DNA from: Yersinia bercovieri ATCC 43970
Lineage (GTDB): Bacteria > Pseudomonadota > Gammaproteobacteria > Enterobacterales > Enterobacteriaceae
Assembly (NCBI RefSeq): GCF_013282745.1
Contig: NZ_CP054044.1
Coordinates: forward strand, 3,224,001 to 3,288,000
Length of the DNA: 64,000 nt
Direction of reading: 5' to 3'
Each line of letters begins with the position of its first letter. The first letter of the stretch is position 1. The notes below the pieces were generated by a model. That model did not search any database and was not told where the DNA came from. It saw only the letters and a program-made list of their open reading frames with translations. A program made the translations under genes and the position numbers. Of the stretch, positions 48,061 through 57,915 are shown piece after piece.

Positions 48061-48318
48061 TCTCAACCCAACGGTTTCCAATAACCTGCCTACCACTTCA
48101 CTACGTCGAGCATGCCCGCCATGCTGCGTGGTGAATGTGTTCTCCCCGTCTCTTTCCATCTCCTGCTTGTCTCTTTCCGTGGTATTTCGTAAACCGGCGA
48201 CTTCCAGTCATAAAAAACGGGCCCGGTACAGGTAATCTAAGTAAACGCTGACTACCCCACGGTTTATTGCCGTTGGTTAACGTAATCTAACGAGGTTGTA
48301 CAACAGAGAGGCGATCAT

Positions 48319-48486
48319 ATGTCATTTTTTGATAGCGTTAAAAAGCTGGTGAGCAGTGCTAAAGTCAAAATTAAGTGCCCAGACTGCGACGCAACTTCTG
48401 AGCAGAGCTCAGAAAAAGTACAGAAAAATACGGCGCTGGTCTGCCCGAAGTGTGGCTGCCTATTTTTACCTAAAGACAAACATTAA
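48319..48486 (+). CDS. Small zinc-ribbon protein
   Basis: A 55-residue protein with two CxxC pairs, CPDC and CPKC, 24 residues apart, making a zinc ribbon after a short helix (MSFFDSVKKLVSSAKVKIK). Small enterobacterial proteins of the YnfU type look like this. The exact symbol is not certain. Function unknown; a nucleic-acid or protein-binding zinc knuckle is plausible. Confidence 0.7.
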   Translation: MSFFDSVKKLVSSAKVKIKCPDCDATSEQSSEKVQKNTALVCPKCGCLFLPKDKH

Positions 48487-48497
48487 TGGCGATGAAA

Positions 48498-48605
48498 TCA
48501 GCCAAAGATCATCGATGCCCACCGTAGCAGCATGAGTGCACCGCAGATACACAGTAGTACCACAAACATTTTCCAATGTTTTGTCTGTAAGCGTTTGGTC
48601 ACCAT
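48498..48605 (-). CDS. yniD: Small membrane protein YniD
   Basis: A 35-residue single-span membrane protein with HWKMFVVLLCICGALMLLRW and a basic N terminus. It closely matches E. coli YniD (H-W-K-M then V-V-V-L-L ... L-L-R-W-A). It lies tail to tail with the zinc-ribbon gene, 11 bp apart. Function unknown. Confidence 0.82.
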   Translation of the reverse strand: MVTKRLQTKHWKMFVVLLCICGALMLLRWASMIFG

Positions 48606-48777
48606 AGAGTCCTTAGCTGGTTTCACTATTATTGTTTGGCAAGGCGCTGCGGGATCTGTTGGTCAGCCGCAACTGAGTTATAGTAGCGAAAAATTATGTT
48701 GATGCGAGCGTTAGTTGATGCCGATAAAGTGTAATATGCGTTGCATCAATGATATTACGAATAGGAATAATGAAACT

Positions 48778-49167
48778 ATGGCTACAATCCCACAAAAATA
48801 TGAAGATGCTGAGCGTTGGGCTTTCGGTGATACTGAGCAAGTAGCAGATGATTTATTGGCGTTAGTACTGAACGGCAGTAAAACAGCGACCTGCGCGGCA
48901 TTAGATGAAGATGGTGTCCCGCAGGCGGGCGATCTGTTTGTGGTCGTTAATGGCCGTAATGAACCGGTATGTGCGGTGGAACTGACCGAGGTTGAATTGA
49001 AAACCTTTGATCAGGTGGATGAAGCTCATGCTTTGGCTGAAGGTGAGGGCGATGGGACGCTGACTTATTGGCGTAAGACACAGCAGCGTTTTTTTGAGGA
49101 GTACGAGATGTTTTCCCCGGATATGATGCTGATTTGTATGCAGTTCAAAGTGCTGGAAAAGTTCTGA
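48778..49167 (+). CDS. ASCH-domain protein (YhfF-like)
   Basis: A 129-residue ASCH-fold protein with WAFGDTEQVADDLLALVLNG and the conserved KTATCAALDEDGVPQAGDL. TYWRKTQQRFFEEYE lies near the end. ASCH proteins bind or process modified RNA nucleosides. The YqfB gene at 27.7 kb is a second, distinct ASCH protein. The start at 48778 is chosen because it begins the conserved MATIPQKYEDAERWAF. Confidence 0.8.
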   Translation: MATIPQKYEDAERWAFGDTEQVADDLLALVLNGSKTATCAALDEDGVPQAGDLFVVVNGRNEPVCAVELTEVELKTFDQVDEAHALAEGEGDGTLTYWRKTQQRFFEEYEMFSPDMMLICMQFKVLEKF

Positions 49168-49278
49168 TAGCTGCTTTTACTGATAATCATTGGCCTGCCA
49201 GTACTATCAAATGACCAGAGAAGATACCGCCACTCATATGTTTTAACTATGGGGTGACGGTTCTTCATATTGCAGTAA

Positions 49279-49521
49279 TCAAGTTACCTTCATTACCCAG
49301 GCATCCTGGTTTTGGTCATAATGTTTTTTGTATAGCTGTCGGTCTTTACCATCTAGCGTTGCAGGAATACTGGTATGCTCATCCCACCCATCAAGCTGCA
49401 TACACAAATCAGGATCCGATTTACAGGGGATACTGAGGGTATGTTCACCCTTCTCCAGTGGTGCAGATAACACTGCGTCATCCACTTCGAAATCTCTGAT
49501 TTTCACCACAGTTTTTACCAT
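49279..49521 (-). CDS. yebV: Conserved protein YebV
   Basis: An 80-residue protein matching E. coli YebV: IRDFEVDDAVLS, TLSIPCKSDPDLCMQLDGWD, TSIPATLDG and YDQNQDAWVM. The E. coli version is 78 residues. It has a strong AAAGGAG site. Function unknown. In E. coli yebV lies close to letAB (yebST); here the pilus operon separates them. Confidence 0.88.
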   Translation of the reverse strand: MVKTVVKIRDFEVDDAVLSAPLEKGEHTLSIPCKSDPDLCMQLDGWDEHTSIPATLDGKDRQLYKKHYDQNQDAWVMKVT

Positions 49522-49635
49522 AAAGACTCCTTTCCCATTCAGTGGTATGAGGTATGACCAGATTGGTCACCCTAATGAGAATAGCTGAGCTAAAAAAAAG
49601 CGCCAGAGGGGCGGGTTAAAAAATGTAGCATTTCA

Positions 49636-51345
49636 TTAACAAGGGAGTTCGGCCAGATTAAATTGATTACGGCCATTCTTTTTGGAGTAGTAGAGCGCTT
49701 GATCTGCGGTTAGCATCAAGTCAGCCTGATCGGTAATTCCCGCATGTTGGTGGGCTTGATAGACCGTCACCCCGAGGCTAATGGTCACTTTCCTGAATTT
49801 GCTGTCACTGTGTTTAATGCCCATCGCGCGGATGGATTGTAAAATATGCTCGGCAACCAGACTGGCCCCCTCCTGATCGGTGTCAGGCAGAATCGCCGCA
49901 AACTCTTCTCCGCCATAGCGAGCGACGATATCGGTATTGCGTTTCAATGATTTACGTAATGTTCTGGCCACCAACCGCAGGCAGGCATCACCGGAGATAT
50001 GACCATAGTAATCATTGAAGTTTTTAAAGTAATCGATATCAATCATTAAAATCGCTAATGGGGAGTCTGAACGCCTTGCCCGCATAAACTCATGGGCCAG
50101 CACTTTTTTGAACTCTCGGCGATTAGGTAATTTGGTGAGTGAATCTGTTCTGGCTTGAATCTCCAGACGGCGATTGGCCTTAATCAGCTTCAACTCCAGC
50201 AATTTTCGTTCATGGATATCTTCTGCCGTGCCGTACCAACACTGCACTTTGCCGTTATCATCAACACTAGGTACTGCGCGAATGCGCATCCAGTTCCAGC
50301 CTTTCTCCACATGACAGAAGCGAATCTCAACGTCCAGGGGATCTTGTGTTTGTAGGGAGTGCTCCCAACTTATCAATGTAGGGTGACGGTCATCCATATG
50401 AATGGTTCGCAGCCATTTGTCGGCCAGCGCTTCATCGCGGGTCAAGCCGGTTATCTTCTCAAAGCGAGAGCTGACATCGGTAATCATACCGTCAGGGGAG
50501 GCGGTCCAGGGAATTTGCGGGTTCAGTTCTACCATGTTGCGATAATGTTGCTTGCTGCTGCGCAGTTTTTCTTCCATCTCTTTCAACGGCGAAATATCGA
50601 TCATGGCGACGGAAAGACCACTGACTTGACCACTGGGGTAGCGGGCGGCCTTGATCCGCATGAAAAATACCCGTTTCTTATCCAGCATCTGAAATTCAGC
50701 ATCGGGGATGGTGTCATTGCAATAGGCTTTTAGCAGGGCGCTTTGCAGAATAGGGACAATACTGGGCAGGAAGTCGGCGACTTTGCCGCCATTTACCTCT
50801 ATCGTGTTTTTACCTAATAATTCAGCAAGATAGTGATTTACCGTCAGGTAGCGCAGTGTGGTATCGATAAAGCAGAGGCCCGCAGGGGCATTGGAATAGA
50901 TAGATTCCAGTTCAAATAAGCGTTGACCGGCGTCATAAGGCAAATTGCTCAGACAACGATCAATACCCCGGTAACCTTTGAATTCGCCGTTGTCGTCAAA
51001 GAGTGGGATACCACTGGTTTCCACCAGAACTTCGCTGCCATCTGCGCGAATATTGCGGTTCTGTAAACCGGCAAAAGGGATGCGGGCCGCCGCAATTTCA
51101 GCAAATATTTTGCCCACCCGACTCGCCTCCTCTTTTGGCATAAAATCGAATGGGGTTTTGCCGATGACTTCATGGGGAAGGCGACCCAGAAGCTCAATAG
51201 ATTTCGCTGACGAAAACGTATAACGGCCGGCAGCATCAACTTCCCAGATCCAGTCTGAGTTATTTTCGATGATGTCCCGTAAGCTGTTCATTTCGTTTAA
51301 CAGGCTAATGTCAGCTGAATTTTCCCGATTATCGTAATCAGTCAT
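49636..51345 (-). CDS. Diguanylate cyclase with three PAS domains
   Basis: A 569-residue soluble c-di-GMP synthase. Three PAS units are visible: about 20-130 (NNSDWIWEVDAAGRYTFSSA), 140-260 (SNAPAGLCFIDTTLRYLTVN) and 270-390 (LNPQIPWTASPDGMITDVSS). A coiled linker leads to the GGDEF domain. The catalytic motif is GGEEF (478-482) with an I-site RNTD nine to six residues before it, so it should be active and product-inhibited. The ATG at 51345 is preferred because AGGAG lies nine bases away. It sits next to the Csu-type pilus operon and is transcribed in the same direction, which suggests a link to surface attachment. Confidence 0.9.
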   Translation of the reverse strand: MTDYDNRENSADISLLNEMNSLRDIIENNSDWIWEVDAAGRYTFSSAKSIELLGRLPHEVIGKTPFDFMPKEEASRVGKIFAEIAAARIPFAGLQNRNIRADGSEVLVETSGIPLFDDNGEFKGYRGIDRCLSNLPYDAGQRLFELESIYSNAPAGLCFIDTTLRYLTVNHYLAELLGKNTIEVNGGKVADFLPSIVPILQSALLKAYCNDTIPDAEFQMLDKKRVFFMRIKAARYPSGQVSGLSVAMIDISPLKEMEEKLRSSKQHYRNMVELNPQIPWTASPDGMITDVSSRFEKITGLTRDEALADKWLRTIHMDDRHPTLISWEHSLQTQDPLDVEIRFCHVEKGWNWMRIRAVPSVDDNGKVQCWYGTAEDIHERKLLELKLIKANRRLEIQARTDSLTKLPNRREFKKVLAHEFMRARRSDSPLAILMIDIDYFKNFNDYYGHISGDACLRLVARTLRKSLKRNTDIVARYGGEEFAAILPDTDQEGASLVAEHILQSIRAMGIKHSDSKFRKVTISLGVTVYQAHQHAGITDQADLMLTADQALYYSKKNGRNQFNLAELPC

Positions 51346-51559
51346 GATGCCCACTCCTGTTTAATCGCGGCTTTCCTTAGGTAGAGATCTGTCGGCTACT
51401 ATTTAAGCCCGCAGATTGTATAACAGGGACAGATTTAGTACAGCTCAATCGGAATATTCTTATCTACAAATTATTTTTCCAGTTATCTTCATCAATAAAA
51501 ATAGGGAAAAATAGTTGAATTCAACGCTAATCTATTGATAAGTATATTGAGTGATCAAA

Positions 51560-52567
51560 TCAATACATGAGTACCAGGCTAACGTCATCTTGATAGTCAC
51601 CGGGTGTGCGTTGTATTTGATTGGGGTTAATCACGGCACGAAATGGCACTTGCTGCTGAGTGCCGGTGCCGGCTCCCGTCTGCATTGAGCTTGCATTCCA
51701 CAGGGTGGTGCCAGAAACCCCTTGATATAGCTGATATTGTAAATAATCAGGCGTGCTTGAGGTCGTCACCTGCTTCATTCGTTGCCAGTTATTTTGTGCG
51801 GTATTACCGGGAATGACATAGGTATTGAAGGTTGACCCTTTGGTGCAGGTGAGGGTAATTGTTTGGCTGATGGGGTTGAATTGGCCCACTAAGGCGAAGC
51901 CGCCGAAATTAACATCATTAGCAATGTTAATGGCGCAATTTTTGCTAACCACCAATGTTACCGTGATTGATGATACATCCGGCCCGGTGCCAGTGCCGGT
52001 CCAATAACCACCAATACAAGCCCCTAGCGCCGCGACTTTACAAATATTATAACTCCAGGCCAAATTGATCACATCGGTATAGGTACCGGCACTGATATTA
52101 ACGTTGATTGCGCCATTGTTTCCGGTACGAATATAGATGGGCAGATTAGCAGTAATTCCTGTCAGGCCAACGACCAGAAGATTTGCGCTGCTATAATCCA
52201 ATACGCCATTGATACCCAGGGCTGGGTTAAAAGATCCAGTGCGGTAAATAGAGTAGGGGATAAGATCTCCGGCGGCGTTTTTAAGATTCAAATTATTGCT
52301 GGTACTGGCTATTTTGGCGGAGAGTGAGTAAGAGGATAATAAGCTGACCCCAAGACCCGCACAGGCCATGGCGGTATTACCCTGAGCATTGACTACTGTG
52401 GTATTGGCGGCAACAGAAGAGCTGTCGGGTAAATTAACGGCCCCCGGTGCAAAGGTGCAGGAGTCCGCCCACGCAACAGGGGCGATAAGCGATGTCAGCA
52501 GTATCAGCAATGTGATAATGATCGATACTCGGTGGGAGTGGTCAGTTCTGATATTGCTATTGATCAT
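51560..52567 (-). CDS. Archaic pilus tip adhesin with spore-coat U domains (CsuE-like)
   Basis: A 335-residue exported protein with two SCPU domains: about 35-185 and 195-335, each with a conserved cysteine pair, and a final VSLVLMY donor-strand-type C terminus. The signal peptide is unusually long (about 34 residues, ending APVAWA). The two-domain form and last-in-operon position match CsuE, the tip adhesin of Csu pili. It is 19 bp after the usher gene. Confidence 0.88.
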   Translation of the reverse strand: MINSNIRTDHSHRVSIIITLLILLTSLIAPVAWADSCTFAPGAVNLPDSSSVAANTTVVNAQGNTAMACAGLGVSLLSSYSLSAKIASTSNNLNLKNAAGDLIPYSIYRTGSFNPALGINGVLDYSSANLLVVGLTGITANLPIYIRTGNNGAINVNISAGTYTDVINLAWSYNICKVAALGACIGGYWTGTGTGPDVSSITVTLVVSKNCAINIANDVNFGGFALVGQFNPISQTITLTCTKGSTFNTYVIPGNTAQNNWQRMKQVTTSSTPDYLQYQLYQGVSGTTLWNASSMQTGAGTGTQQQVPFRAVINPNQIQRTPGDYQDDVSLVLMY

Positions 52568-52586
52568 TTTGTCTCCTTGTTTGCGC

Positions 52587-55027
52587 TTATTTACACGTCA
52601 CTGTGCCGATATCCTGTATTCCCGTATTGGCTTTCAAGGTGAATTGCACATAGCAATTCGCTCCGTTATCAGCGCGAGTTATTTTCAATCTGTTTTGTGA
52701 ATTAACCTGCTCGATATAGGTAATTCCCTCCCAGCCGACATAACTGACGGGTTTAACATCCGTGGTATATACCGGGCTGCCTTTCGGTAAATCTGCACCC
52801 GATGCATCGGTAATATGCAGTGTCGCGGCAGTGATTTGTTGCATGGGGAAGTCGATTAAATAGCCACTACGTTCGCTAATCGCCAAACGACGTTCAACTT
52901 CTGGCATAGAGACGTCTGCGGGTAGGCTCATTGGGTCAATCTGGAATTTGGCCTGATAATAAGAGGTGACATTCGGAATTAATAAGTAGCCTTTGTCATT
53001 GGTTATCCCGATGCGCTGGTTTTCATAACTCACCGGAATTTGCCCAAAGCCATGGGTTGATACCAGGGCGAATGCGTCATTAATGGTATTACTGGCATAG
53101 ATGCCATGGTTCATCATGACCAGCGAACCGCTAACCTCACCCCAGGCTCGATAATCACCTTCACCGCCATACACCCCAATTCGGCTCTCCATCGCGCGAG
53201 CTCGCCAGATCAAGTCCGCTTGTTGATAGCTGCTGTTTGCACCCGAACCATTGGCATAGGCCATATTCCAGCCAACCCCGCCGTCTGTGGGGGTAGCACG
53301 ACTGTAGTTGACCCTTTGGCTCCAGCTGTTATTGGTATCACGGACACTACTGATGCTACCGGCTCCCCACTCACCGAGTGGCAAGCTAAAGACCATCTGT
53401 GCATTATAGCCTTGGCTGCCCAGTTCACGGTTTACCGAGAGATAGAAACTGGTATTGCCGAATAGAGTGGTGCTATAGCTCAGGTTAACTAACCGTGTTC
53501 GCTCACCTAAGGCGTCACGGACATCAAAATAGCCAGTGCCGATCGAGCCATAGGCCCCCAGTCCTAGGCTGCCGGTGATTTGATCGGTACGACGACTGAG
53601 CCGGTATTCACTTTTATAATTTGCCAGGTCACCATAATTGGCGCTGCGTATAATGCGCTGGGCATTCAAACTGAAAGTTGAATTGCTATAGCTGTAGCCG
53701 ACTGACTGCTGATTACCCTGTCCACCGTAACGGTTTGTCGTGGTGGATGGTGCATTATCAGTATTAAATTCAGTCGGCGCGATACCACTGCCAAACACAT
53801 CATTACCCGCCTGACTGATGCTGTAGGAGCCGTTGAGCACACCATAATTCCCGACACCTAAGCCGATGCCACCGCCCGCGACATTGAGCTGTTTCGCGAT
53901 ATCTGTTCTGCCCTCCAACGTCATCCAGGTGGTGGCACCATAACGGACTACGGCGCTGGCGACCGGATCAGCATAGTCGTTCGAGCGAATACCGTAATTT
54001 TGCCGCAATATGCCACTGGAAATACTGAAATCCCATAAGCCGGGTTTTAATAGCTCGCTGGCGACATAGAATGGAATTGAGGTGCTGACTTGTCGGCCTA
54101 AGGCATCGGTGGTGACAATCGTGGCCTGGCCGGCACCATTGATTCTTGGCCCATTATCGATAACAAAAGGGCCGGGGTTAACGGTGGCAGATTGCGTCCT
54201 AAAGTTATCTATATAGAGGTCGACGGTGCTGGGAATGGCCGCTTGGCCGGCGAACTGCGGCAGTGGGTAAGTCACCAGATCTGGGCGGATAGCGAAATTG
54301 CGCGATAGTTGCAGCCCGCCAATGCGCACAGCACTGCTCCAGGCGAGGGCGCCGGTGATCAAATCTCCGGCGGTGTAGCTGAGCAAATGGCTCTCATCAT
54401 TAAAGCGCCACTGGGTGTCGTAGCGGACATAGCCTTTATCGACGGTGATGTCATCGGTATCCGTCAAAGTCGAGCGGTAAACCCCGGTATTACTGAGCAC
54501 GCCAAACTGATTAAATAGGCGTTGCTCCGTCCAGGCCGAGAGAGTGCTGGCTTGACCCTGGCTGCTTCCCTGACTGGCGTAGAGATCGTAGTTAAATAGC
54601 AAGCCGAGGCTACTTCTCGCTAAATTATAGTCATCGATGAGTTTAGCCTTTACCTGCTGTTGAGGTAGCCATCCGCTGGGAATATCAATCAGTAGCTGCT
54701 GCTTATCACCCTGATATTTGACCTTCACTTTATCCATGCCATCAATAGCCACTTCAGCGGTGTTTGATTCGGCAAGGGGGAAGCCCACGGCTTTCAATTG
54801 TTCAGGCGTCAGATAGTAGCGCCCGTCGCGATACACGACAGGCACGGCTTCACCGAAGTTGCGGCCATTCACCACTAGCTCAAGATATAGCGTGGTGTCA
54901 GGCATCACTGCGGCAGATGGCGGCGGCGGCAAATCATCCCCCTTACCGTTGGTGGTATTAATGCGGGGAATATCATTGAGCCATACATCAATGTCAAAAA
55001 TGGCGATAGCCTAAATCTGATAGTCAT
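52587..55027 (-). pseudogene. Archaic chaperone-usher pilus usher (CsuD-like), signal peptide out of frame
   Basis: An outer-membrane usher of about 810 residues that secretes and polymerises pilus subunits. PapC_N, barrel and C-terminal domains are complete (TLYLELVVNGRNFGEAVPVV, GPRINGAGQATIVTTDALGR, ITNDKGYLLIPNVTSYYQ). The intact reading frame lacks a signal peptide and has only a TTG at 54932. In another frame, from ATG at 55027, MTIRFRLSPFLTLMYGSMIF reads as a good signal peptide. It runs into a G5 tract (plus-strand C at 54938-54942), after which one extra G would join it to DDLPPPPSAAV. Signal and body are thus separated by a one-base slip. It could be phase variation, decay or a sequencing error. 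Confidence 0.82.
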
Positions 55028-55113
55028 CCCAAACCCTAAGGTATATACAGTTATTCCTATTTTTCAATGCATTAGTGGTGCATAAAGCAATGGCGGCCCT
55101 CTGCTCAGGGCCG

Positions 55114-55863
55114 CTATTGATGTGGAATAACAATAGGTTTGGTATTGCTATTCACCAATGCGGTTAACTGGCCCGCAGTGGCGGATCCCGGCGCAGGAAA
55201 ACGCATCTCATTGCCCGGTAGCACATAGCCCATCAACCCATTATTGATGCTCTTATTTTGTATGCTGACTTGAGAAATTCGAGCATGGGTTTGCCCCTGA
55301 TTGCGAATCGCTAGCCACTGTTCACCTTGCTGTTTGACGAATGCGTGGCTGAGATTGAGCGGGAAAAATGTCACAGGGTTGCTGGCATCTTCAGGTTTCA
55401 AGCCGTCGCCATAGATAAATAGTGGGATGGAGTAGCGCATTTGAAATTTCAGCCCCATATTTAGCGACGGGCTGGGGGCGTCCTCATTGGGATCTTTGCG
55501 GGGGATCTCATCTACCAGTATGCGGAAGGCTTGCTCTTGACCCGCCGGGACCTGGGTGTTTTTAATCAGGCGAATCAGTTGGCGCTTTCCGGGTAAAATC
55601 GTCGCCACCGGTGGGCTGGCGATAATGGCCGATTGGCTGTGGTAATCGTCCTTGCCCGCCTTTTGCTGCCAGCTTAAGACGCGGATCTGTAAATAGACGG
55701 GTTGGCTATCTTTGTTCTCCAGCCATAACGCCGTGGCTTTTTCACTGCTGGCGATCACCGGATCAACTGGCCAGATCAGCACTGAAGAGGCGGCATACAG
55801 CGGGTTGCTGGCTAAAGCAGTGGCAAGTACGACCATTGATGAGAGCAATGTTAATTGGGTCAT
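55114..55863 (-). CDS. Periplasmic pilus chaperone (CsuC-like)
   Basis: A 249-residue periplasmic immunoglobulin-like chaperone with signal ending NPLYAAS. SSVLIWPVDPVIASSEKATA and LPGKRQLIRLIKNTQVPAGQ form the chaperone strands. Archaic chaperones have a longer, looser donor motif, as seen here. The gene precedes the usher by 86 bp and has GGAGTTCACC before the ATG. Confidence 0.9.
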   Translation of the reverse strand: MTQLTLLSSMVVLATALASNPLYAASSVLIWPVDPVIASSEKATALWLENKDSQPVYLQIRVLSWQQKAGKDDYHSQSAIIASPPVATILPGKRQLIRLIKNTQVPAGQEQAFRILVDEIPRKDPNEDAPSPSLNMGLKFQMRYSIPLFIYGDGLKPEDASNPVTFFPLNLSHAFVKQQGEQWLAIRNQGQTHARISQVSIQNKSINNGLMGYVLPGNEMRFPAPGSATAGQLTALVNSNTKPIVIPHQ

Positions 55864-55916
55864 GGTGAACTCCTTGTCGGCATCGTGCCAGGAATAAAAA
55901 GTTAAGAAATAACAAA

Positions 55917-56480
55917 CTAATAAGTGGCGGTGACTAAAACGGTATCGCTATAGGTTCCCGCCGTTGGCAGTGTGCTGCTGGCAAACAGTTGCGCATATAA
56001 CATGATTTCGAGTGGTGAGCTGTTGCTGTTCACGGTAACCACTTTTGTCACGCCGCCGTTGCTGCCATTGCCCCAGATGATGCTGTGGGCGCTATCCTGA
56101 AATATCTGATAAAAAAGGTATTCGCCGGTGAGGCTATTTAGCAGCCGCCGGCCGGTTGAGATGCTGCCAGTGGTATTGACGCCGCTGTCGAGTGCCAGGG
56201 TGATGCTGGGGGTGCCGCTGCACTGAATGATTATCGAACCGGCATTCTGGCTGGAGACCACACTCACCGGGGCGGATAGCGAAGAGATATTGCCAAAGTT
56301 TAGGGTGCCAAAACTGCTACTATCGGCATTTCCGCTCCCCAGAATGCAGCCCGGTAGTATCGTGGCTTTTACCGAGAAGTTTTTGCTCAAAACCTCGCCA
56401 TAACTGCTTGCCATTGATAGGCTGAATAGAGTGAGCGCGAGGAATTTCATCAGAGTAGGGTTGAAGCAGTGGTGTGCCAT
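55917..56480 (-). CDS. Spore-coat U-domain pilus subunit
   Basis: A 187-residue exported SCPU protein. A signal region (MKFLALTLFSLSMASSYGEV) follows an upstream extension, with conserved cysteines in LPGCILGSG and IIQCSGTPS and a TYSDTVLVTATY donor strand at the C terminus. A GGAAGA site precedes the ATG. It corresponds to the CsuB position. Third subunit gene of the operon. Confidence 0.87.
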   Translation of the reverse strand: MAHHCFNPTLMKFLALTLFSLSMASSYGEVLSKNFSVKATILPGCILGSGNADSSSFGTLNFGNISSLSAPVSVVSSQNAGSIIIQCSGTPSITLALDSGVNTTGSISTGRRLLNSLTGEYLFYQIFQDSAHSIIWGNGSNGGVTKVVTVNSNSSPLEIMLYAQLFASSTLPTAGTYSDTVLVTATY

Positions 56481-56492
56481 ATCTCTTCCTCC

Positions 56493-57050
56493 CTACCAAT
56501 TGACGGTGACTTGGATGGTATCGGTGTAAATGCCGACCGCAGGGGTGCTCTGTATGGGGATCAGCCCATAGACAATGAGGGTGACAGCTTGCCCGGTGGC
56601 CACTTGCGAAACCCCCACCGTGTTATTCCAAATCTGGCTATGGGCAGCGTCGGTATACAGGTTGTAATTCACATGCTGGCTGGCAGGCCCTCCGGTCAGA
56701 TAACGGCTGTTGACGTTGCCGCTTTGTCCGGCACTGAGTAACACGGTGAATTGGGTACTTTTGCTACATTGGATCGAGATGGCACCACTGCCGACCTGCC
56801 CAGTCACGGCGATTTGGCTATTCAATATGCTGGCTGAGCCAAAATTCAGCGTCCCCCCCAGATTGGTGGGGTCGCCGGCGACGGTGCCGACAATACAGCT
56901 GGGCAGTAGGGTGGCGCTCACCGTGATATTGGCGGTTTTGGCGTAAGCCGGATAAGTTGGCAGTAATGCCAAACAGATAATCAGCCATAACAGTGCGGCT
57001 TTATCTTTATTGATCAGCACATTATCCGGCTGGGTGCCCAATGCCATCAT
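56493..57050 (-). CDS. Spore-coat U-domain pilus subunit
   Basis: A 185-residue exported SCPU protein with hydrophobic LLWLIICLALLPTYPAYAK as signal. LLPSCIVGTV and ISIQCSKS provide the cysteines, and the end is IYTDTIQVTVNW. The ATG at 57050 is three bases after the preceding stop, so translation is coupled. It occupies the CsuA position. Confidence 0.87.
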   Translation of the reverse strand: MMALGTQPDNVLINKDKAALLWLIICLALLPTYPAYAKTANITVSATLLPSCIVGTVAGDPTNLGGTLNFGSASILNSQIAVTGQVGSGAISIQCSKSTQFTVLLSAGQSGNVNSRYLTGGPASQHVNYNLYTDAAHSQIWNNTVGVSQVATGQAVTLIVYGLIPIQSTPAVGIYTDTIQVTVNW

Positions 57051-57052
57051 CA

Positions 57053-57589
57053 CTACCAAGTGACAGTCACGTTGGCGGTGTCGGTATAGACGCTGACACT
57101 GGGGGTCGCTTGAGCAGGGATCTCAGTGTAAATAGTGAGTGGAATGGCGGTACTGATGGAGGTTGCGGTGCCACTCAATGCCGCGCTACCTGAGCTGCCC
57201 CATGCGGCGCTGTATGCGTTATCCTTATACAAATTGTAGCTGACAAATTCCGATGTCCCGCCAGCTAAGCGGCGCTGTGTACTCAAGGCGTGTGCGCCAT
57301 TATCAATCCCGATACTGTAGGCGGTGCCCGCACTGCAATATAAATTCAGTACACCCGAAGTGGTACTGCTATAGGCTCTGGTCAGGCGAGTATTTAGCGT
57401 TGGCACAGTGCTGAAGTCTACGATGCCTAAGTTACTCAGCCCTCCACCGCTGGTCCCGTCATTGATATAACAGCCCTGAATGATTTCTAATTTTATACCC
57501 AAGGTCCCGGTGACTGTCCCCGCACTGACCACTGACGGAACTGACTGGAATAAGAGCATCACACCTATAATAAGTAAGGGTTTCTTCAT
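57053..57589 (-). CDS. Major spore-coat U-domain pilin (CsuA/B-like)
   Basis: A 178-residue exported SCPU subunit, first gene of the operon. Signal MKKPLLIIGVMLLFQSVPSVV is clear, followed by cysteines in IIQGCYINDG and NLYCSAGTAY. The C terminus is VYTDTANVTVTW. First position and short single domain match the Csu main pilin. AGGAAGAAAC precedes the ATG. Confidence 0.88.
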   Translation of the reverse strand: MKKPLLIIGVMLLFQSVPSVVSAGTVTGTLGIKLEIIQGCYINDGTSGGGLSNLGIVDFSTVPTLNTRLTRAYSSTTSGVLNLYCSAGTAYSIGIDNGAHALSTQRRLAGGTSEFVSYNLYKDNAYSAAWGSSGSAALSGTATSISTAIPLTIYTEIPAQATPSVSVYTDTANVTVTW

Positions 57590-57915
57590 TGTTTCTTCCT
57601 TAATCATCTAATTTGCAGCCAGATACTCTAGAAGGGCGTTGGGCCAATAACGTGGCGCAACTGATATATGTGCACTAATCATTAAAAATTCTAGACATTT
57701 AATTAATAGCAGCAAGATTGGGAAAGTGTCTAAATTTAATCAAAAAATCGCGCATCCATCTTATTTTTATCATTTATTTTGTTCTTGACGGGTAGCGCGC
57801 AGTAAATTTATTCACTCCTATATTTAAGCTTAACTGATGTTTTCCTCGTAAATTCTGAATTTGAATCCATTCAGCATTGCAATGGATGTGAAAGTTTCTC
57901 TTATGTCACTAATGG
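57590..57915. promoter_or_regulatory. Spacer upstream of the pilus operon
   Basis: About 325 bp of AT-rich sequence between the first pilin start and the MFS gene stop. It must contain the pilus promoter. No specific regulator site was recognised. Confidence 0.4.
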
